Shown: positions 55,438 through 64,000, numbered from the stretch's first letter. The stretch is 64,000 nt of DNA from an uncultured Microbacterium sp. (GCF_947489255.1 NZ_CANLCY010000003.1:124001-188000); one strand, 5' to 3'. Made by a program: numbers and translations. The notes: generated by a model not told the origin, from the letters alone.

Positions 55438-55952
55438 CGCTCCCCACGGGGGTCGTCGTCGCCTGGGGCGAGGTGCCCGCGGGCACGGCGCGGCGAGCGG
55501 TGTCGCGACGCCTGCTGGCCCAGCTCGTGCCCGAGGCGCGCTTCGTCTCGCGGTGCCCGACCTGCGGCGGTGATCACGGTCGCGTGCACGTGGAGGGGGC
55601 GGATGCCGCGGTCTCGGTGTCGTACGCGCCGGGGTGGGCGGTCGTCGCGATGACGCGGGAGCGTACGCGACTCGGTGTCGACACGGCTCCCGGTGGGGCG
55701 CGCGGACTGGAGCGGGTCCTCGCGGACGCCACGGCGACGGGGATCGACTGGGCCCGCGTCGAGGCGGTGCTGAAAGCGGACGGCCGGGGACTCGCGGTCG
55801 ACCCGGCGCGCGTCGAGGTGAGCGGTCCCGGTTCCCCATGGAACGCGGTCATCCGGCCGCAGACCCCCGACGATGCGCCCTCGTCCATCGTGTGGCGCGG
55901 CTGGGACCTCGACGCACCCGACGGCCTCGTCGCGGCCGTCGCCCTCGGCTGA
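55434..55952 (+). CDS. short 4'-phosphopantetheinyl transferase superfamily protein
   Basis: 172 aa, GTG start overlapping the previous stop (GTGTGA). Pieces of the Sfp-type fold are visible: RCPTCGGDHGRVHV (zinc-ribbon-like start), VSVSYAPGWAVVAM, LGVDTAPG (the GVD Mg-binding motif, though the following Glu is replaced) and WARVEAVLKADGRGL (matching WxxxEAxxKAxGxG). It is shorter than classic Sfp (about 225) and partly degenerate, so activity is uncertain. If active it could load the carrier domain of the Pls/PosA-type synthetase encoded 1.3 kb away. Confidence 0.75.
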   Translation: MTLPTGVVVAWGEVPAGTARRAVSRRLLAQLVPEARFVSRCPTCGGDHGRVHVEGADAAVSVSYAPGWAVVAMTRERTRLGVDTAPGGARGLERVLADATATGIDWARVEAVLKADGRGLAVDPARVEVSGPGSPWNAVIRPQTPDDAPSSIVWRGWDLDAPDGLVAAVALG

Positions 55953-55972
55953 GCCCGTCGCGCGCGGTCCGC

Positions 55973-57271
55973 TCAGGGACGCGGGGGAAGCGCCTCGTGA
56001 TCGATCCATCGCGACAGCACGGCCGCGGCATCCGCTCCCCCGGCCCCCTCGACCGCGCGACGGAAGTCGTCGGTCGTCACCAGGCTGTGGCGGTTCTCGG
56101 CCGTCCAGGCGCGGAGCAGATCGAAGAACGCGGTGTCGCCGAGGGTGCGTCGCACGGCGTGCAGGGCGATTGCGCCGCGCTTGTAGACCCGGTCGTCGAA
56201 CATGTCGTCGGGGCCGGGGCCGACCAGCAGCAGGTCGTGGGGCTGGGCGGCCAGGCCGGCGTGGTTCTCGGCGACGCAGGTCTCGACGTCGGCGCCGCCG
56301 GACTCTTCCGACCACAGCCACTCCGCGTAGCAGGCGAAGCCCTCGTTGAGCCAGATGTCGCTCCAGCGCGCGAGCCCGACACTGTTGCCGAACCACTGGT
56401 GGGCGAGTTCGTGCGCGACGAGCCGCTGTGCGGCGGGGACGAGGTGGTTCATGCCGAAGACGGCGAGCCCCTGCGCCTCGAGCGGGATCTCCAGTTCGTC
56501 GGCCGTCACGACGAGGCTGCACGCCTCCTGGGGGTAGGGGCCGAACAGACGGTCGAACAGCCGCAGCATCTCGGGCACCGTCGCGAACGCGCGATCGGCG
56601 GCCGCCGTCAACGCGGGCGGGGCCGTGACGGTCACGGGCGGGACGACGCCGTCACCGCTGCCGACGAGCGGACGCGTTCGGTACCGGCCGACGTGCACCG
56701 CCGCGAGGTAGGTCGCCGTGGGAACGCCGGAGACGAAGGTCGTCGTCACCCGCCCGCCGCGGCGCGTGGTCGCTCCCGCCGCACCGGTGGCCGCGACCGT
56801 GTAGCCGTCGTCGACGGTGATCTCCATCCGCATGCGTGCGCGGGCGTCGGGCCGGTCGTTGCAGGGGAACCACGTGGGGGCCCCGATCGGCTGCCCCGCG
56901 ACCAGGGCGCCGTCGGTGAGCTCCTCCCAGCCCACCGTGCCCCACCGGGAGCGTCGGGGCGCCGGGGCGCCCCCGTAGGTCACCTCCACCGCGAAACGCT
57001 CCCCCGCGGCGATCGTGCGGCCGGGGGTGACGCGCAGCACGCGCGGGCCCGCGGAGAACCGCACGGGTGCGCCGTCCACCCGGACGCGATTCGTCCGCAG
57101 GCCGACGAGGTCGAGGGCGAACGACGAGAGTGCTTCTCGCGCGATGCCCGAGACCGTCGCGACCCCTTCGAGGCGGTTGGTGCGCACGCGATAGCTCAGC
57201 GCCAGGTCGTACGACTCGACGTCGTACGAGGTGTCTCCGCTCTGCGGGGCGTACGGGTCGGCGCCGCTCAC
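55973..57271 (-). CDS. M1-family zinc metallopeptidase
   Basis: 432 aa from a GTG at 57271 overlapping the synthetase stop by 4 bp (GTGA). N-terminal beta domain, then VAHELAHQWFGNSVGLARWSDIWLNEGFACY: HExxH with the third ligand Glu 19 residues on (NEGFA), near residue 285. It lacks the large C-terminal helical domain of aminopeptidase N (about 850 aa), like other short actinobacterial M1 enzymes. No signal peptide is evident. In epsilon-poly-lysine producers an M1 peptidase next to pls is known and has been linked to polymer degradation, which makes a similar role here plausible. Confidence 0.9.
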   Translation of the reverse strand: MSGADPYAPQSGDTSYDVESYDLALSYRVRTNRLEGVATVSGIAREALSSFALDLVGLRTNRVRVDGAPVRFSAGPRVLRVTPGRTIAAGERFAVEVTYGGAPAPRRSRWGTVGWEELTDGALVAGQPIGAPTWFPCNDRPDARARMRMEITVDDGYTVAATGAAGATTRRGGRVTTTFVSGVPTATYLAAVHVGRYRTRPLVGSGDGVVPPVTVTAPPALTAAADRAFATVPEMLRLFDRLFGPYPQEACSLVVTADELEIPLEAQGLAVFGMNHLVPAAQRLVAHELAHQWFGNSVGLARWSDIWLNEGFACYAEWLWSEESGGADVETCVAENHAGLAAQPHDLLLVGPGPDDMFDDRVYKRGAIALHAVRRTLGDTAFFDLLRAWTAENRHSLVTTDDFRRAVEGAGGADAAAVLSRWIDHEALPPRP

Positions 57272-60200
57272 GTCGTCGACTGGTAGGCGCGCACCTTCAC
57301 CGCACGCCAGGGGCCGATGGGGTTGCCGCTCCACCGCGAGCCGACGGGGACGGTCTCGCCGCGCATGACCAGCGAGGCGGGACCGACGGTCGCATGCGCA
57401 CCCAGGGTCGAGGCGGGCAGCACGACGCTGTGGGGCCCGAGTGTGGCCCCGGGCTCGAGCTCGACGGTGTCCATGCTCATGATTCGATCATGGAAAAGGT
57501 GCGTCTGCACGACGCATCCCCGATTCACCGTCGACGCGTCGCCGAGCGTCACCAGATCCGGCTCCGGCAGCCAGTAGCTGTCGCACCAGACGCCCCGGCC
57601 GATGCGCGCGCCGAGGCTCCGCAGCCAGACCGCGAGGGCCGGGGTACCGGCCGCCGCGCGGGCGAACCACGGCGCCGCGACCATCTCGGTGAAGGTGTCC
57701 GAGACCTCGGTGCGCCAGACGAAGCTCGACCACAGCGGCTGCTCCCCCGCCCGGATGACGCCGACGATCGCCCACTTCGCGGCGGTGGAGACGCCCGCCG
57801 CGACGGCGCCGGCGGCGAGCATCACGACGCCCGACAGCAGCAGGGTCCACACCGGCCCGAGGCCCTCCCACAGCGCGGCGAGCGCGAAGATCACGCCGAG
57901 GCCGATCCCGCACGTCACGACGACGGGGACGAAACGGCACAGCTCCCACAGGGTGCGGGCCAGCCGCAGCCCCGCGGTCGGCCGGTACGTGCGCGACTCG
58001 TCGCCCTCCGCCGACAGGCGTCGAAGGCGCACCGCGGGCGAACCGAGCCACGACGACCCGGCCTTCGCCTTCCGGGGCGCGGCCGACAGCACGGCGACGA
58101 GCCCGTCGCGCGGCACGCGGTGGCCCGGAGCCGCCATCCCGGAGTTGCCGAGGAAGGCGCGCTTGCCGATGCGCACGGGCCCGAGCCGCATCCATCCCGC
58201 GCGCAGTTCGTACGAGGCGACCATCGTGTCGTCGGCGAGGAACGCCCCGTCCTCGATGCGGGCCATCGAGGGGATGAGCAGGACGGTGGACGCCTCGACG
58301 TCGCGACCGACGCGCGCGCCCAGCATCCGCAGCCAGACGGGGGTGAACAGCGACGAATACAGCGGGAAGAGGATCGTGCGGGCGGCATCCAGGAGGCGCT
58401 CGATGGTCCACGCCTGCCAGGCGATGCGACTGCGCACGGGATGCGTTCCCTCGACCAGGCCGAGCGAGAACACGCGCACGAGCAGCACCACGGAGGCCGC
58501 GAACACCAGCCCGGTGACCGCGACGGCGGGCACGAGCCACGCGAACGCCGCCCCCGCGGCCGCGCCGAGGGTCGCCGACCCGCGGATGCCCTGCGCGAGG
58601 ACGAGCCCGCCGACGGTGAAAGCGGCCAGCGGCAGGATCGCGAGCAGCATCGCCGAGGCGGCGTAGGCCCACAGCCAGCGGGTCGGCATCGCCGGGCGCT
58701 CGGTCGGCCAGTCCTTCGCGGTGCCGCCGACACGGACGGCGGGGGAACCGGCCCACGACTGGTCCGCCTTGACGCGTCCAAACACGGCCGAACCCGGGGC
58801 GATCTCGGCGCGTCGCCCGATGCGCGTTCCCGGCGCGAGGGTGGAGCGCGCCCCCACCGTCGCCTCCGCACCGATGCGCACCTCGCCGATGCGCACGAGA
58901 TCGCCGTCGATCCAGTACCCGGTGAGATCCACCTCCGGCTCGATCGAGGCGCCGTCTCCGACCACGAGCAGTCCCGTCACGGGTGGCAGGGCGTGGAGGT
59001 CGACGTCGCGGCCGATGCGGGCGCCGAGGGCGCGGGCGTAGTACGACACCCACGGCGCTCCGGCCAGGCCCACGGCATCCACCTGATCGGAGATCTGCTC
59101 GGCCAGCCAGAGACGGATGTGCACCCAGCCACCGCGCGGGTAGTCGCCCGCCCGCACACCCGCGAGCAGGAGACGAGCGGATGCCACGGCGATCGCCATG
59201 CGCCCGAAGGGCGTCGCGAACACCAGCAGTCCGATCACCAGCGCGGGCCACGCAACGCTCGGCAGCACGTCGAAGCCGGGCAGCAGCCGAAGAATCGCGG
59301 AGGCGGTGAGCAGGTACAGGAGCCAGCGGATGCCGGAGAGGATGAACAGCGGAGCGCCCAGGACCGTCTGCACCCATTGCGTCGCGCGCGGCGTGGGGAC
59401 GGCCCGGTGGAAGGATGCCGGCGTCTCGTCGACCAGCTGCGGCCCCAGCGCCTTGGCCATCGCGCCCAGACGCGGCACGTCGTAGATGTCGGCGACCGAG
59501 AACTCGGGAACGCGCGCACGGATGCGCGAGACGAGCTGGGCGGCGGCGAGGGATCCGCCGCCGAGATCGAAGAAGTCGGCCTTGCGATCGGTGACCGGCA
59601 GTCCCAGCACGGCCTGCCACTGCTCGGCGAGCCAGGACTCGTCGACCGAGAAGTCGGTGGCGGCCGGAGCCTCCACCCCCGGGAGCGGCCACGGCAGCGC
59701 CGCGCGATCGACCTTCCCCGACGTGCGCACGGGGAGCGCCTCGACGACGCCGAGCAGCGGGATCGTCGCCGCCGGCAGGCGCTCGGCCAGAAGCGCACGG
59801 GCGGCCGACCGGTCGAGCTCGCGGTCCTCCTCCATCACGAGGTACCCCACGAGCACCGGCACGCCAGCTTCGGTCGTGCGCACCGCGACGGTCGCCGCGC
59901 TCACCTGCGGGAGATCCTGGAGGGCGGACTCGACCTCGCCGAGCTCGATGCGGCGGCCCCCGACCTTCACCTGGTCGTCGGCGCGACCCTGGAACACCAG
60001 TCCTTCCGACTCGAAGCGAACGAGGTCGCCCGAGCGGTACGCCCGCTCCCAGCCGAGGGTGGGCAGCGGCGCGTACTTCTCGGCATCCTTCGCCGGGTCG
60101 AGGTAGCGCGCGAGCCCCACGCCGCCGATGATGAGCTCCCCCACCTCGCCCTCGGCCACCGGCTGACCCTCGCCGTCGACCACGGCGAGCGCCCACCCGT

Positions 60201-61212
60201 CGAGGGGTAGGCCGATGCGCACCGGGAGCGATCCGTCCAGCGGGGCAGCGCACGCCACCACGGTCGCCTCGGTGGGGCCGTAGGTGTTCCAGACCTCGCG
60301 ACCCTCGGCGACGAGGCGGGCGGCGAGCTCCGGCGGGCAGGCCTCGCCGCCGAAGATCAGCAGACGCACGTTCTCGATCGAGTCGGCCGGCCACATCGCG
60401 GCCAGGGTGGGGACGGTCGACACGACCGTGATCCCCTGCCGGAGCAGCCATGGCGCCAGGTCCTCGCCGGAGCGCACGAGGGAGCGAGGGGCGGGGACGA
60501 GGCACGCGCCGTGCCCCCAGGCGAGCCACATCTCCTCGCACGACGCGTCGAAGGCGACGGAGAGGCCGGCGAGCACGCGATCGCCGGGGCCGAGAGGCTC
60601 GTCCTGCACGAAGATGCGCCCCTCGGCCTCGACGAACGCCGCCGCCGAGCGGTGCGTGACCGCGACGCCCTTGGGCACCCCCGTGGAGCCCGACGTGAAG
60701 ATGATCCACGCGTCGTCGTCGACGGTGGGCGGTGCGACGATCGGCACGGCGCTGGTACTGGGGTGCGGCGCCGCTCCGTCGTACAACCGCACGAGGTCGC
60801 CCGCGTTCTCGTCCGAGACGAACTCCCCGTCGCCCGCGATGATGCCGCGCACGCCCGCCTCGCCGAAGACCAGCCGCGCCCGCTCGTCGGGATCGTCGGC
60901 GTCGACGGGCACGTAAGCCGCTCCCGCGGCCATCACGGCGAGGATCGACACGTACAGCTCCTTCGACCCCGAGGGCATGCGCACACCCACCCGGTCGCCG
61001 CGTCGCACTCCCGCGTCGTGCAGGGCCGCCGCCGTCCGCCAGACACGGGCCAGCAACTCTCGATAGCTGAGGGCGCCGGAGCCGTCGTCGATCGCCGATG
61101 CTTCCGGATGCCGCGCGGCCACCGCCGACAGCAGATCGATGAGCGTGCGCGCGGGGGCCGCGGCATCCGTTCGATCGAGCGGAGCCTGGGCGGCGGAGGC
61201 AGAGGTCGTCAC
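57268..61212 (-). CDS. Pls/PosA-type NRPS-like synthetase (adenylation, carrier, membrane condensation domains)
   Basis: 1314 aa, GTG start. Residues 1-510: adenylation domain with IIFTSGSTGVPKGVAVTH (A3), NTYGPTEATV (A5), YRSGDLVRF (A7), DDQVKVGGRRIELGEVES (A8) and RTSGKVDRAALP (A10). Carrier domain at 520-600 with DFFDLGGGSLAAAQ, serine near residue 554. Residues 620-1310: six hydrophobic segments alternating with three left-handed-beta-helix-like hexapeptide domains (LGARIGRDVDLHALPP, VGRDVEASTVLLIPSM, LGPHSVVLPASTLGAHATVG). This order and length (about 1319) match epsilon-poly-lysine synthetase Pls. It probably makes a homopolymer of an amino acid at the membrane. The substrate is not readable by eye. 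TACTGT lies 8 nt upstream. Confidence 0.9.
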   Translation of the reverse strand: MTTSASAAQAPLDRTDAAAPARTLIDLLSAVAARHPEASAIDDGSGALSYRELLARVWRTAAALHDAGVRRGDRVGVRMPSGSKELYVSILAVMAAGAAYVPVDADDPDERARLVFGEAGVRGIIAGDGEFVSDENAGDLVRLYDGAAPHPSTSAVPIVAPPTVDDDAWIIFTSGSTGVPKGVAVTHRSAAAFVEAEGRIFVQDEPLGPGDRVLAGLSVAFDASCEEMWLAWGHGACLVPAPRSLVRSGEDLAPWLLRQGITVVSTVPTLAAMWPADSIENVRLLIFGGEACPPELAARLVAEGREVWNTYGPTEATVVACAAPLDGSLPVRIGLPLDGWALAVVDGEGQPVAEGEVGELIIGGVGLARYLDPAKDAEKYAPLPTLGWERAYRSGDLVRFESEGLVFQGRADDQVKVGGRRIELGEVESALQDLPQVSAATVAVRTTEAGVPVLVGYLVMEEDRELDRSAARALLAERLPAATIPLLGVVEALPVRTSGKVDRAALPWPLPGVEAPAATDFSVDESWLAEQWQAVLGLPVTDRKADFFDLGGGSLAAAQLVSRIRARVPEFSVADIYDVPRLGAMAKALGPQLVDETPASFHRAVPTPRATQWVQTVLGAPLFILSGIRWLLYLLTASAILRLLPGFDVLPSVAWPALVIGLLVFATPFGRMAIAVASARLLLAGVRAGDYPRGGWVHIRLWLAEQISDQVDAVGLAGAPWVSYYARALGARIGRDVDLHALPPVTGLLVVGDGASIEPEVDLTGYWIDGDLVRIGEVRIGAEATVGARSTLAPGTRIGRRAEIAPGSAVFGRVKADQSWAGSPAVRVGGTAKDWPTERPAMPTRWLWAYAASAMLLAILPLAAFTVGGLVLAQGIRGSATLGAAAGAAFAWLVPAVAVTGLVFAASVVLLVRVFSLGLVEGTHPVRSRIAWQAWTIERLLDAARTILFPLYSSLFTPVWLRMLGARVGRDVEASTVLLIPSMARIEDGAFLADDTMVASYELRAGWMRLGPVRIGKRAFLGNSGMAAPGHRVPRDGLVAVLSAAPRKAKAGSSWLGSPAVRLRRLSAEGDESRTYRPTAGLRLARTLWELCRFVPVVVTCGIGLGVIFALAALWEGLGPVWTLLLSGVVMLAAGAVAAGVSTAAKWAIVGVIRAGEQPLWSSFVWRTEVSDTFTEMVAAPWFARAAAGTPALAVWLRSLGARIGRGVWCDSYWLPEPDLVTLGDASTVNRGCVVQTHLFHDRIMSMDTVELEPGATLGPHSVVLPASTLGAHATVGPASLVMRGETVPVGSRWSGNPIGPWRAVKVRAYQSTT

Positions 61213-61262
61213 GGGGGTGAACAGTACAAGGCCCCGGGAAACACCCCGTACGGGCCACCCCG

Positions 61263-61284
61263 GTTCACCTTCCGTTCACCCACG
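61263..61284 (+). promoter_or_regulatory. PHO box upstream of pstS (and of the divergent synthetase)
   Basis: Two 11-bp direct repeats GTTCACCTTCC and GTTCACCCACG, both with the exact GTTCACC core of actinobacterial PhoP/RegX3 boxes. It lies between the pls-type gene and pstS, 51 bp from the former and 88 bp from the latter. Confidence 0.8.
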
Positions 61285-61292
61285 CAACGCAC

Positions 61293-61304
61293 ACTCTTAA
61301 GAGT
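61293..61304. promoter_or_regulatory. 12-bp palindrome upstream of pstS
   Basis: ACTCTTAAGAGT, a perfect palindrome just downstream of the PHO box and upstream of a possible -10 (TACCGT, 61312). Role unknown. Confidence 0.35.
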
Positions 61305-61371
61305 CGCTGTTTACCGTTCCCGACGAACCCTGCACCGGGTTCCGTTCCCAAACATGCGAAGGATTCACACC

Positions 61372-62499
61372 GTGAAGCTCTCCCGACTCGCCCAGCTGGG
61401 CACCCTGGCCGCCGTGGCCTCCCTGACTCTCGCCGGCTGCGCCGGCACCTCGGGCTCCGGCGACGCCGCGGGCTCCTCGGCATCGCCCACCTCGTCCGAC
61501 GTGGCGTTCAGCATCGACCCGAACCTCTCGGGCACGATCACGGCGGGCGGCTCCAGCGCCCAGTCCAACGCGCAGGCCGCGTGGACCAGCGCCTACAACG
61601 CGCAGGCCAAGGGCGTCACGATCAACTACGACAAGTCGCAGGGCTCCGGCGGTGGCGTCACCAACTTCCTGAGCGGCGCGTACGACTTCGCCGGCTCCGA
61701 CGCCCCCCTCAACGCCGACCAGACCGCGCAGTCCGAGGCTCTGTGCACCGAGGGCGGCGTCAACATCCCCGTCTACCTCGACGGCGTCGCGATCATCTTC
61801 AACATCCCCGGCGTGACCGACCTCAAGCTCTCGGGCGAGACCATCGCCAAGATCTTCGCGCTCCAGATCACCGACTGGTCCGACCCGGCCATCACCGCCG
61901 ACAACGGCACCGCGCTCCCCGCCGGCGCCATCACCACGGTCGCGCGTTCGGACGGCTCGGGCACGACCCAGAACTTCACGAACTACCTCGCCGCGACCCA
62001 GTCGTCGGTGTGGACCTCCCCCGCCGGCAAGGACTGGCCGATCGAGGGCAACGTCTCGAAGCAGAAGGGCGGCTCGGGCGTCGTCGAGGCCGTCAAGGCC
62101 GGCTCCGGCACCATCGGCTACGCCGACCACTCGGCCATCGGCGACCTGAACGCCGCCGCGATCGTCACCGACGGCACCGCTGTCCCCTACAGCGCCGAGG
62201 CCGTCACCGCGACCTTCGAGGCCGCCGCGGTCGACGCCAGCAACGGTGTCGAGGGCGACCTGTCGAAGAAGTTCGACTACTCGAAGCTGACCGCCGACTC
62301 CTACCCGATCCCGCTCGTGTCGTACGCGATCACCTGCTCGACGTTCAAGGACGCCACGCAGGCCGAGCTCGTGAAGTCGTACCTCGGCTTCGTCACCAGC
62401 ACCCTCGGCCAGCAGGTCGCCGCGAAGAACGCCGGCTCCGCCCCGCTGCCCGACTCGGTGCTCGAGGCGGCCGCCGAGACGCTCGCCGCCATCAAGTAA
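61372..62499 (+). CDS. pstS: phosphate ABC transporter substrate-binding lipoprotein
   Basis: 375 aa from a GTG at 61372 with AAGGA eight bases upstream; an ATG at 61354 would add six residues. Lipoprotein signal with lipobox LTLAGC, Ser/Thr-rich spacer, then the PstS fold: ITAGGSSAQSNAQ, SQGSGGGVTNFL (phosphate loop), DFAGSDAPLN, VARSDGSGTTQNFTNYL and KGGSGVVEAVKAGSGTIGY. Captures phosphate outside the membrane for PstCAB. First gene of pstSCA(B), behind a PHO box. Confidence 0.96.
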   Translation: MKLSRLAQLGTLAAVASLTLAGCAGTSGSGDAAGSSASPTSSDVAFSIDPNLSGTITAGGSSAQSNAQAAWTSAYNAQAKGVTINYDKSQGSGGGVTNFLSGAYDFAGSDAPLNADQTAQSEALCTEGGVNIPVYLDGVAIIFNIPGVTDLKLSGETIAKIFALQITDWSDPAITADNGTALPAGAITTVARSDGSGTTQNFTNYLAATQSSVWTSPAGKDWPIEGNVSKQKGGSGVVEAVKAGSGTIGYADHSAIGDLNAAAIVTDGTAVPYSAEAVTATFEAAAVDASNGVEGDLSKKFDYSKLTADSYPIPLVSYAITCSTFKDATQAELVKSYLGFVTSTLGQQVAAKNAGSAPLPDSVLEAAAETLAAIK

Positions 62500-62626
62500 A
62501 CATCTCTTCGGTTTCGGCCCGGCCCGCACCTCGCGTGCGGGTCGGGCCGGGCTGATCGGAACGGTCGACCCGATCGAACGCTCCGCTGAGCCGAATCCTC
62601 AGAGACCACCCGACCGAGGAGCACCC

Positions 62627-62662
62627 ATGACCCGTGCCGAGCGTGAGGTCCCCCGTGACTGA
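62627..62662 (+). CDS. 11-codon leader ORF overlapping pstC
   Basis: ATG at 62627 preceded by GAGGAG (5-nt spacing) encodes MTRAEREVPRD and stops at 62660-62662, inside the beginning of pstC in another frame. The pstC GTG at 62655 lies 5 bases before this stop, so ribosomes ending here could restart on pstC. Probably a translational-coupling leader rather than a functional peptide. Confidence 0.4.
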   Translation: MTRAEREVPRD

Positions 62663-63692
62663 CACCGTCTCCGACACCGAGACCGCCCCGACCGAACCGA
62701 CCGATCCGAACGCCTCGACCCCGGCCCGTACGAGCATCGTGGGCAAGCGCCGACTCGGTGACTCCGTCTTCCTCGGTCTGTCGACCACGGCAGCGGTGTC
62801 GATCATGATCATCCTCGCGGGTGTCGCGATCTTCCTGATCATCCGCGGCCTCCCCGCGATCACGGCCAACTGGAGCGAGGGAGACCTCGCCGGCTACCAG
62901 AACGGCCAGTGGTCGAACTTCTGGGAGTACGTCGGCCCGTTGCTGTTCGGCAGCGTGTGGGCGGCGTTCATCGCCATGATCATCGGGACCCCGGTGGCCA
63001 TCGGCATCGCGCTCTTCATCTCGCACTACGCGCCCCGCCGCGTCGCCGGCGCCCTCGGGTACGTGGTCGACCTGCTCGCCGCGGTGCCCTCGATCGTGTT
63101 CGGCCTGTGGGGCATCATCGTCATGCGCCCGCTGCTCCTGCCCGTCGGGGAGTTCCTCAACCAGTACCTCGGGTGGATCCCGCTCTTCCAGGGGCCCGTG
63201 TCGTCGACCGGCTCGACGATGCTCACCGGTGGCGTCGTGCTCGCGGTGATGATCCTTCCGATCGTCACCTCGATCACCCGCGAGATCTTCCTGCAGACCC
63301 CGCGCCTGCACGAAGAGGCCGCACTCGCCCTGGGCGCCACGCGCTGGGAGATGATCCGCCTCTCTGTGTTCCCCTACGCCCGCAGCGGCATGGTCTCGGC
63401 CACGCTGCTCGGGCTCGGTCGCGCGCTCGGTGAGACCATGGCGATCGCCCTGATCATCTCCCCGAGCCTCATCTACTCGGTGCTGCTGCTGACCGACGGG
63501 TACAACTCGCAGACCATCGCGGCCAACATCGCGCTGAACTTCCCCATCGCGACCGACCTGCAGCGCTCCGCGCTCATCGGCACGGGCCTCATGCTCTTCG
63601 TCATCTCGCTGGCGGTCAACATGTTCGCCCGCTACATCATCGGCGCGACGGGCCCCGGCGCCAAGGGTCGCAAGAAGGGCAAGCGCTCATGA
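62655..63692 (+). CDS. pstC: phosphate ABC transporter permease PstC
   Basis: 345 aa from a GTG at 62655 with GAGG six bases upstream. About 45 hydrophilic residues, then six membrane helices; the binding-protein-dependent permease loop EEAALALGATRWEMIRLSVFP (EAA motif) and GLGRALGETMAIALI are clear. Forms the Pst channel with PstA. The stop overlaps the pstA ATG (ATGA). Confidence 0.95.
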   Translation: MTDTVSDTETAPTEPTDPNASTPARTSIVGKRRLGDSVFLGLSTTAAVSIMIILAGVAIFLIIRGLPAITANWSEGDLAGYQNGQWSNFWEYVGPLLFGSVWAAFIAMIIGTPVAIGIALFISHYAPRRVAGALGYVVDLLAAVPSIVFGLWGIIVMRPLLLPVGEFLNQYLGWIPLFQGPVSSTGSTMLTGGVVLAVMILPIVTSITREIFLQTPRLHEEAALALGATRWEMIRLSVFPYARSGMVSATLLGLGRALGETMAIALIISPSLIYSVLLLTDGYNSQTIAANIALNFPIATDLQRSALIGTGLMLFVISLAVNMFARYIIGATGPGAKGRKKGKRS

Positions 63693-64000
63693 CCGTCACG
63701 GCTCCCTCCGCGCCGCTGGCTCTCACCAGCGGTCAGCTGCCCCGTTTCATCGAGCCGATGGTGCTCGTGGGCGTCGCGATCGTCGTCGCGGGCCTGCAGC
63801 TGCTGTTCGGCGGGTTCAATCTCGCGGCATGGCTCATCCTCACGGCGGTGCTCTACCTGATCGCCATCGGCGTCGGTTCGAGCATCGTCGAGAACCGACG
63901 CAAGGCCGTCGACCGCGTCGTGCGCGGACTCGTGACCGCGGCGTTCCTGCTCGCCGTCGCCCCGCTGATCTCGACGCTCTGGACGGTCGTGTCCAAGGGC
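63689..64000 (+). CDS. pstA: phosphate ABC transporter permease PstA (partial, runs off window)
   Basis: The first 104 codons: MTVTAPSAPLALTSGQLPRF, then three hydrophobic segments (EPMVLVGVAIVVAGLQLLFG, LAAWLILTAVLYLIAIGV, and VTAAFLLAVAPLISTLWTVV). The EAA motif lies beyond the window. Identity follows from the 4-bp overlap with pstC and the actinobacterial PstA pattern with two extra N-terminal helices. pstB is expected next. Confidence 0.9.
   Translation, partial: MTVTAPSAPLALTSGQLPRFIEPMVLVGVAIVVAGLQLLFGGFNLAAWLILTAVLYLIAIGVGSSIVENRRKAVDRVVRGLVTAAFLLAVAPLISTLWTVVSKG

Noticed and set aside
57488..61258. A 1256-codon open frame overlapping the NRPS-like gene, and several other frames of 500-1000 codons on either strand (e.g. 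17973-20948, 28835-32401, 57067-60210)
   Set aside because: Composition is extreme Arg/Gly/Ala/Pro or His/Val with no domain; they are shadows of real genes in a high-GC genome.

Overview
The window is 64 kb of very GC-rich (roughly 70%), gene-dense chromosomal DNA from an actinomycete, most likely Microbacterium or a close relative in the Microbacteriaceae. Pointers are the order helicase-associated protein + XPB helicase, CarD next to fused IspDF, SenX3-RegX3-PhoU, GlnR, an IdeR-type regulator, a LexA-controlled imuA-imuB-dnaE2 cassette and many leaderless genes with TANNNT -10 boxes 6-8 nt before the start codon. I see no insertion sequence, prophage, CRISPR array, rRNA or origin. One tRNA is present (Thr, TGT). 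No gene-free stretch exceeds about 250 bases.

Layout. 1-7.4 kb: a DUF2510 membrane protein and the SOS mutasome operon imuA-imuB-(46-codon ORF)-dnaE2. 7.4-10.9 kb: the lower beta-ketoadipate branch pcaI-pcaJ-pcaF with an IclR regulator. 11-20 kb: HNH endonuclease, a 37-codon ORF ending in an intrinsic terminator, M23 peptidase, IdeR, SerC, DUF3027 and cold-shock genes, and the XPB helicase pair. 20-22.5 kb: a two-component system. 22.5-24 kb: a lower-GC decayed island (truncated YbaB-like gene, toxin-like tails, frameshifted and intact immunity-like genes). 24-34.7 kb: GroEL under a double CIRCE, cold-shock protein, LytR_C protein, MsrB, amylosucrase-like GH13 enzyme, deaminase, tRNA-Thr and a thioredoxin-fold protein without CXXC. 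34.8-43 kb: MsiK/UgpC-type ATPase, DUF4032, RlmB, CysS, IspDF, CarD. 43-64 kb: a phosphate-rich segment with SenX3-RegX3, PhoU, GpmA, GlnR, polyphosphate kinase and the start of pstSCA, plus a Pls/PosA-type NRPS-like synthetase coupled to an M1 peptidase.

How the genes work together. RegX3/SenX3/PhoU probably sense phosphate; 11-bp GTTCACC-type direct repeats lie upstream of pstS, ppk and between senX3 and phoU. The most interesting system is the Pls/PosA-type synthetase (57268-61212): its stop codon overlaps the start of an M1 peptidase, a short Sfp-type phosphopantetheinyl transferase lies close by, and it shares a divergent promoter region with pstS that holds the best PHO-type box. This suggests phosphate-linked production of a homopolymeric peptide of epsilon-poly-lysine type. 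Further unusual points are a small ORF linking imuB and dnaE2, the decayed toxin/immunity island, a recurrent long-armed convergent terminator and a strongly over-represented heptamer GGATGCC/GGCATCC.
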